Shown piece by piece: positions 49,816 to 51,263 of a DNA stretch of 51,263 bases (positions are counted from its first letter, which is position 1; every line of letters begins with the position of its first letter). A model generated the notes under the pieces. That model was not told the DNA's origin, did not search any database, and saw only the letters and a list, made by a program, of their open reading frames with translations. Both the position numbers and the translations under genes were made by a program. Origin of the DNA: Methanobrevibacter arboriphilus JCM 13429 = DSM 1125 (GTDB lineage: Archaea; Methanobacteriota; Methanobacteria; Methanobacteriales; Methanobacteriaceae); the NCBI RefSeq assembly GCF_002072215.1, contig NZ_JXMW01000015.1, positions 1 to 51,263 on the forward strand. The letters are read 5' to 3'.

Positions 49816-50652
49816 TTATTCGAGTTTATCTTTTAATCCTACTATTTGAGATAAAGGTTTTCCTTTTTTAATTTCAGAAATAATATTTGTTTCATTAGCT
49901 TTTATTTCCAAGGTCTTTATCATTACATCACAAAAAAGTTCTTGAGGAACATGAACAACTCCACTTTTATCTCCAAATATAAAATCTCCATTTTTAATTA
50001 TTATTTCAGGGGTTTCACTTATTTTAATTGGAATATTTACTTTTCCTAAGCCTAAAGCATTACCTGCATTAGGTATAGTTTCTTTTGCAAATACTGGATA
50101 ATTGTTTTCTGAAACAAAATTTATATCTCTAGTAGCTCCCCATATAACTGTCCCTGAAATACCTTTTTCTCCTGAACAGGTTGAAGTTAGCTCTCCCCAA
50201 ACTGCAGAGCTAGGTCCATTAGTCTTTATGAAAAGAATATTGCCTTTTTTACAAGCATCGATTCCGAGTAGAGAAGTTCCCCAATCATCTGATGAACTTT
50301 CAACTGTAACAACTCTACCATAAGCAGTTTTACTATTTATAGACTTTAAACCTTTTAAAACTCCATTTCTTCTTGTTAGCTTATTTAATGCATCGGATAT
50401 TTGGCAAGAAGAAGTATTATCTAAAAGATCTTTAAGGTTTTCAAATCCAATTTCTTTTTTTATTTGATTTTTTCCTTTAATTTTCTCTGTTTTATGGGAA
50501 TTTTCTGATTCTAAAATATCTAAGTTTTTAATTTCAAAATCTTCTTTACAGACTCTTAAATTATTAACTAGAATCGTTTTTTTATTTTTCAGATGTTTTT
50601 TGTAAGATATTTCATTTAATAATGATTTTGCGGATAATTTTGATTTTCCCAT
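49816..50652 (-). CDS. RraA-like protein with N-terminal extension
   Basis: 278 residues. The C-terminal ~190 form an RraA/HMG-aldolase-like domain (COG0684): TSSCQISDALNKL, YGRVVTVE, GPSSAVWGELTS, GISGTVIWGATRD (the Arg-Asp pair of the active site) and GDFIFGDKSGVVHVPQE. In many methanogens such domains are fused to hexulose-6-phosphate synthase; here the first ~80 residues are Lys-rich and unrelated. Activity may be aldolase-like; substrate unknown. aggtg upstream; ends 24 bp before the membrane protein gene on the same strand. Confidence 0.8.
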   Translation of the reverse strand: MGKSKLSAKSLLNEISYKKHLKNKKTILVNNLRVCKEDFEIKNLDILESENSHKTEKIKGKNQIKKEIGFENLKDLLDNTSSCQISDALNKLTRRNGVLKGLKSINSKTAYGRVVTVESSSDDWGTSLLGIDACKKGNILFIKTNGPSSAVWGELTSTCSGEKGISGTVIWGATRDINFVSENNYPVFAKETIPNAGNALGLGKVNIPIKISETPEIIIKNGDFIFGDKSGVVHVPQELFCDVMIKTLEIKANETNIISEIKKGKPLSQIVGLKDKLE

Positions 50653-51263
50653 TTTAACACCTAATAAATCTTTTAATTACTACTTTTATAAGATATTTGA
50701 TTCTTTTTATAATTTATTTGGCTCTTTTTATAAGTTTTTTAGATAAATATGTTTTATTTCTAATTTTTATTTTGTTTTAATCATTAATATAATTTGTTTA
50801 ATATAATTTATCATATTTATATAATTATAATTTATCATGATTTATAAATAATCTATAATAATTTACAATGATTTATGATAATCTATAATAATTTATAATA
50901 ATAATATAATAATTTATCATGATTTATGATAATATATAATAATTTATAATAATATAATAATATAATAATTTATCATTGTTTATTATTATTTGTTTTAAAA
51001 TGTTTGTTTTGAAGTATATTTATTCTATCAATAACTATTAATTTATTTAATTATTTAAATGTTAAATATAACTTTTGAACTTTAAATATTAATCCTAAAT
51101 GTTTAATGTAAATTATTAGATCATATAATCTTTTTAGAAAAATTATTTTTAATTTTTAATTAAATTAAAGAATGGAACATTTATCATGATTTTTAAATAT
51201 ACAATTTTATATAGTAGTAATTATATATTATTATTTAAGATACTAATCATAATCATTATATGC
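50653..51263. other. AT-rich end of window with degenerate repeats
   Basis: 50810-50995 is built from imperfect copies of a ~45-bp unit with aataatttatcatgatttat and aatctataataatttac motifs. Beyond this there is only A/T-rich sequence; no gene is seen before the window ends. Confidence 0.5.

Overview
The window is very AT-rich archaeal DNA. It most likely comes from Methanobacteriaceae of the Methanobrevibacter type (the low-GC arboriphilus or termite-gut lineages fit best; Methanosphaera is less likely but not excluded). Evidence: a complete A1A0 ATP synthase operon in the methanogen order H-I-K-E-C-F-A-B-D, archaeal tRNA-modification genes (TiaS, Thg1), a COG2517 RNA-binding protein, a DUF22-like protein, Asn/Thr-rich adhesin-like surface proteins, an intact DDE insertion sequence, and ribosome binding sites of the aggtga/ggaggt type.

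Layout. 1-2.4 kb: the 3' part of a repeat-rich adhesin. 3.1-8.9 kb: serA, a PRC-barrel protein, aspartate dehydrogenase, Thg1, a JAMM protease and a small membrane protein. 9.1-11.8 kb: a DUF4389 protein, a complete 1245-bp IS with 8-bp target duplication, an RNA-like hairpin cluster and a charged 49-aa protein. 11.9-17.7 kb: rubredoxin, COG2517 protein, tiaS, a beta-helix adhesin and an AlkD-like protein. 17.8-27 kb: a long U32 protein facing a MmgE/PrpD - Nei-like - U32-like - fumarase alpha - citryl-CoA lyase-like run. 27.5-34.3 kb: an MsrA-MsrB fusion, a secreted HEXXH protein, a 31-aa basic microprotein, a nitroreductase, small membrane proteins, SdpI and a decayed HTH gene. 34.8-44.6 kb: the ATP synthase operon plus two small followers. 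44.7-50.7 kb, minus strand: ATP-grasp, tRNA-Gln, DUF1284, BioY, a UPF0104-like membrane protein and an RraA-like protein.

Three things stand out. (1) Three genes (tiaS, the beta-helix adhesin, the msrA-msrB fusion) have a good Shine-Dalgarno 4-5 nt upstream of ATT; two of them have no usable ATG/GTG/TTG, which suggests AUU initiation. (2) An Asn-rich insert is shared almost identically at DNA level by two unrelated, oppositely oriented conserved genes (U32 and MmgE/PrpD), and other conserved enzymes here carry low-complexity inserts at their own sites. (3) Between the IS and the 49-aa gene there is a TATA box followed by three consecutive hairpins with anti-SD-like segments, a candidate non-coding RNA.

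Functionally the window mixes energy conservation (ATP synthase), NAD and serine synthesis, partial C4/C6 acid metabolism, oxidative-stress defence (rubredoxin, MsrAB, nitroreductase), tRNA maturation and host or community-facing surface proteins. Intergenic regions are long, nearly pure A/T, and often built from short tandem duplications of 12-66 bp. No CRISPR array, rRNA or prophage was seen.
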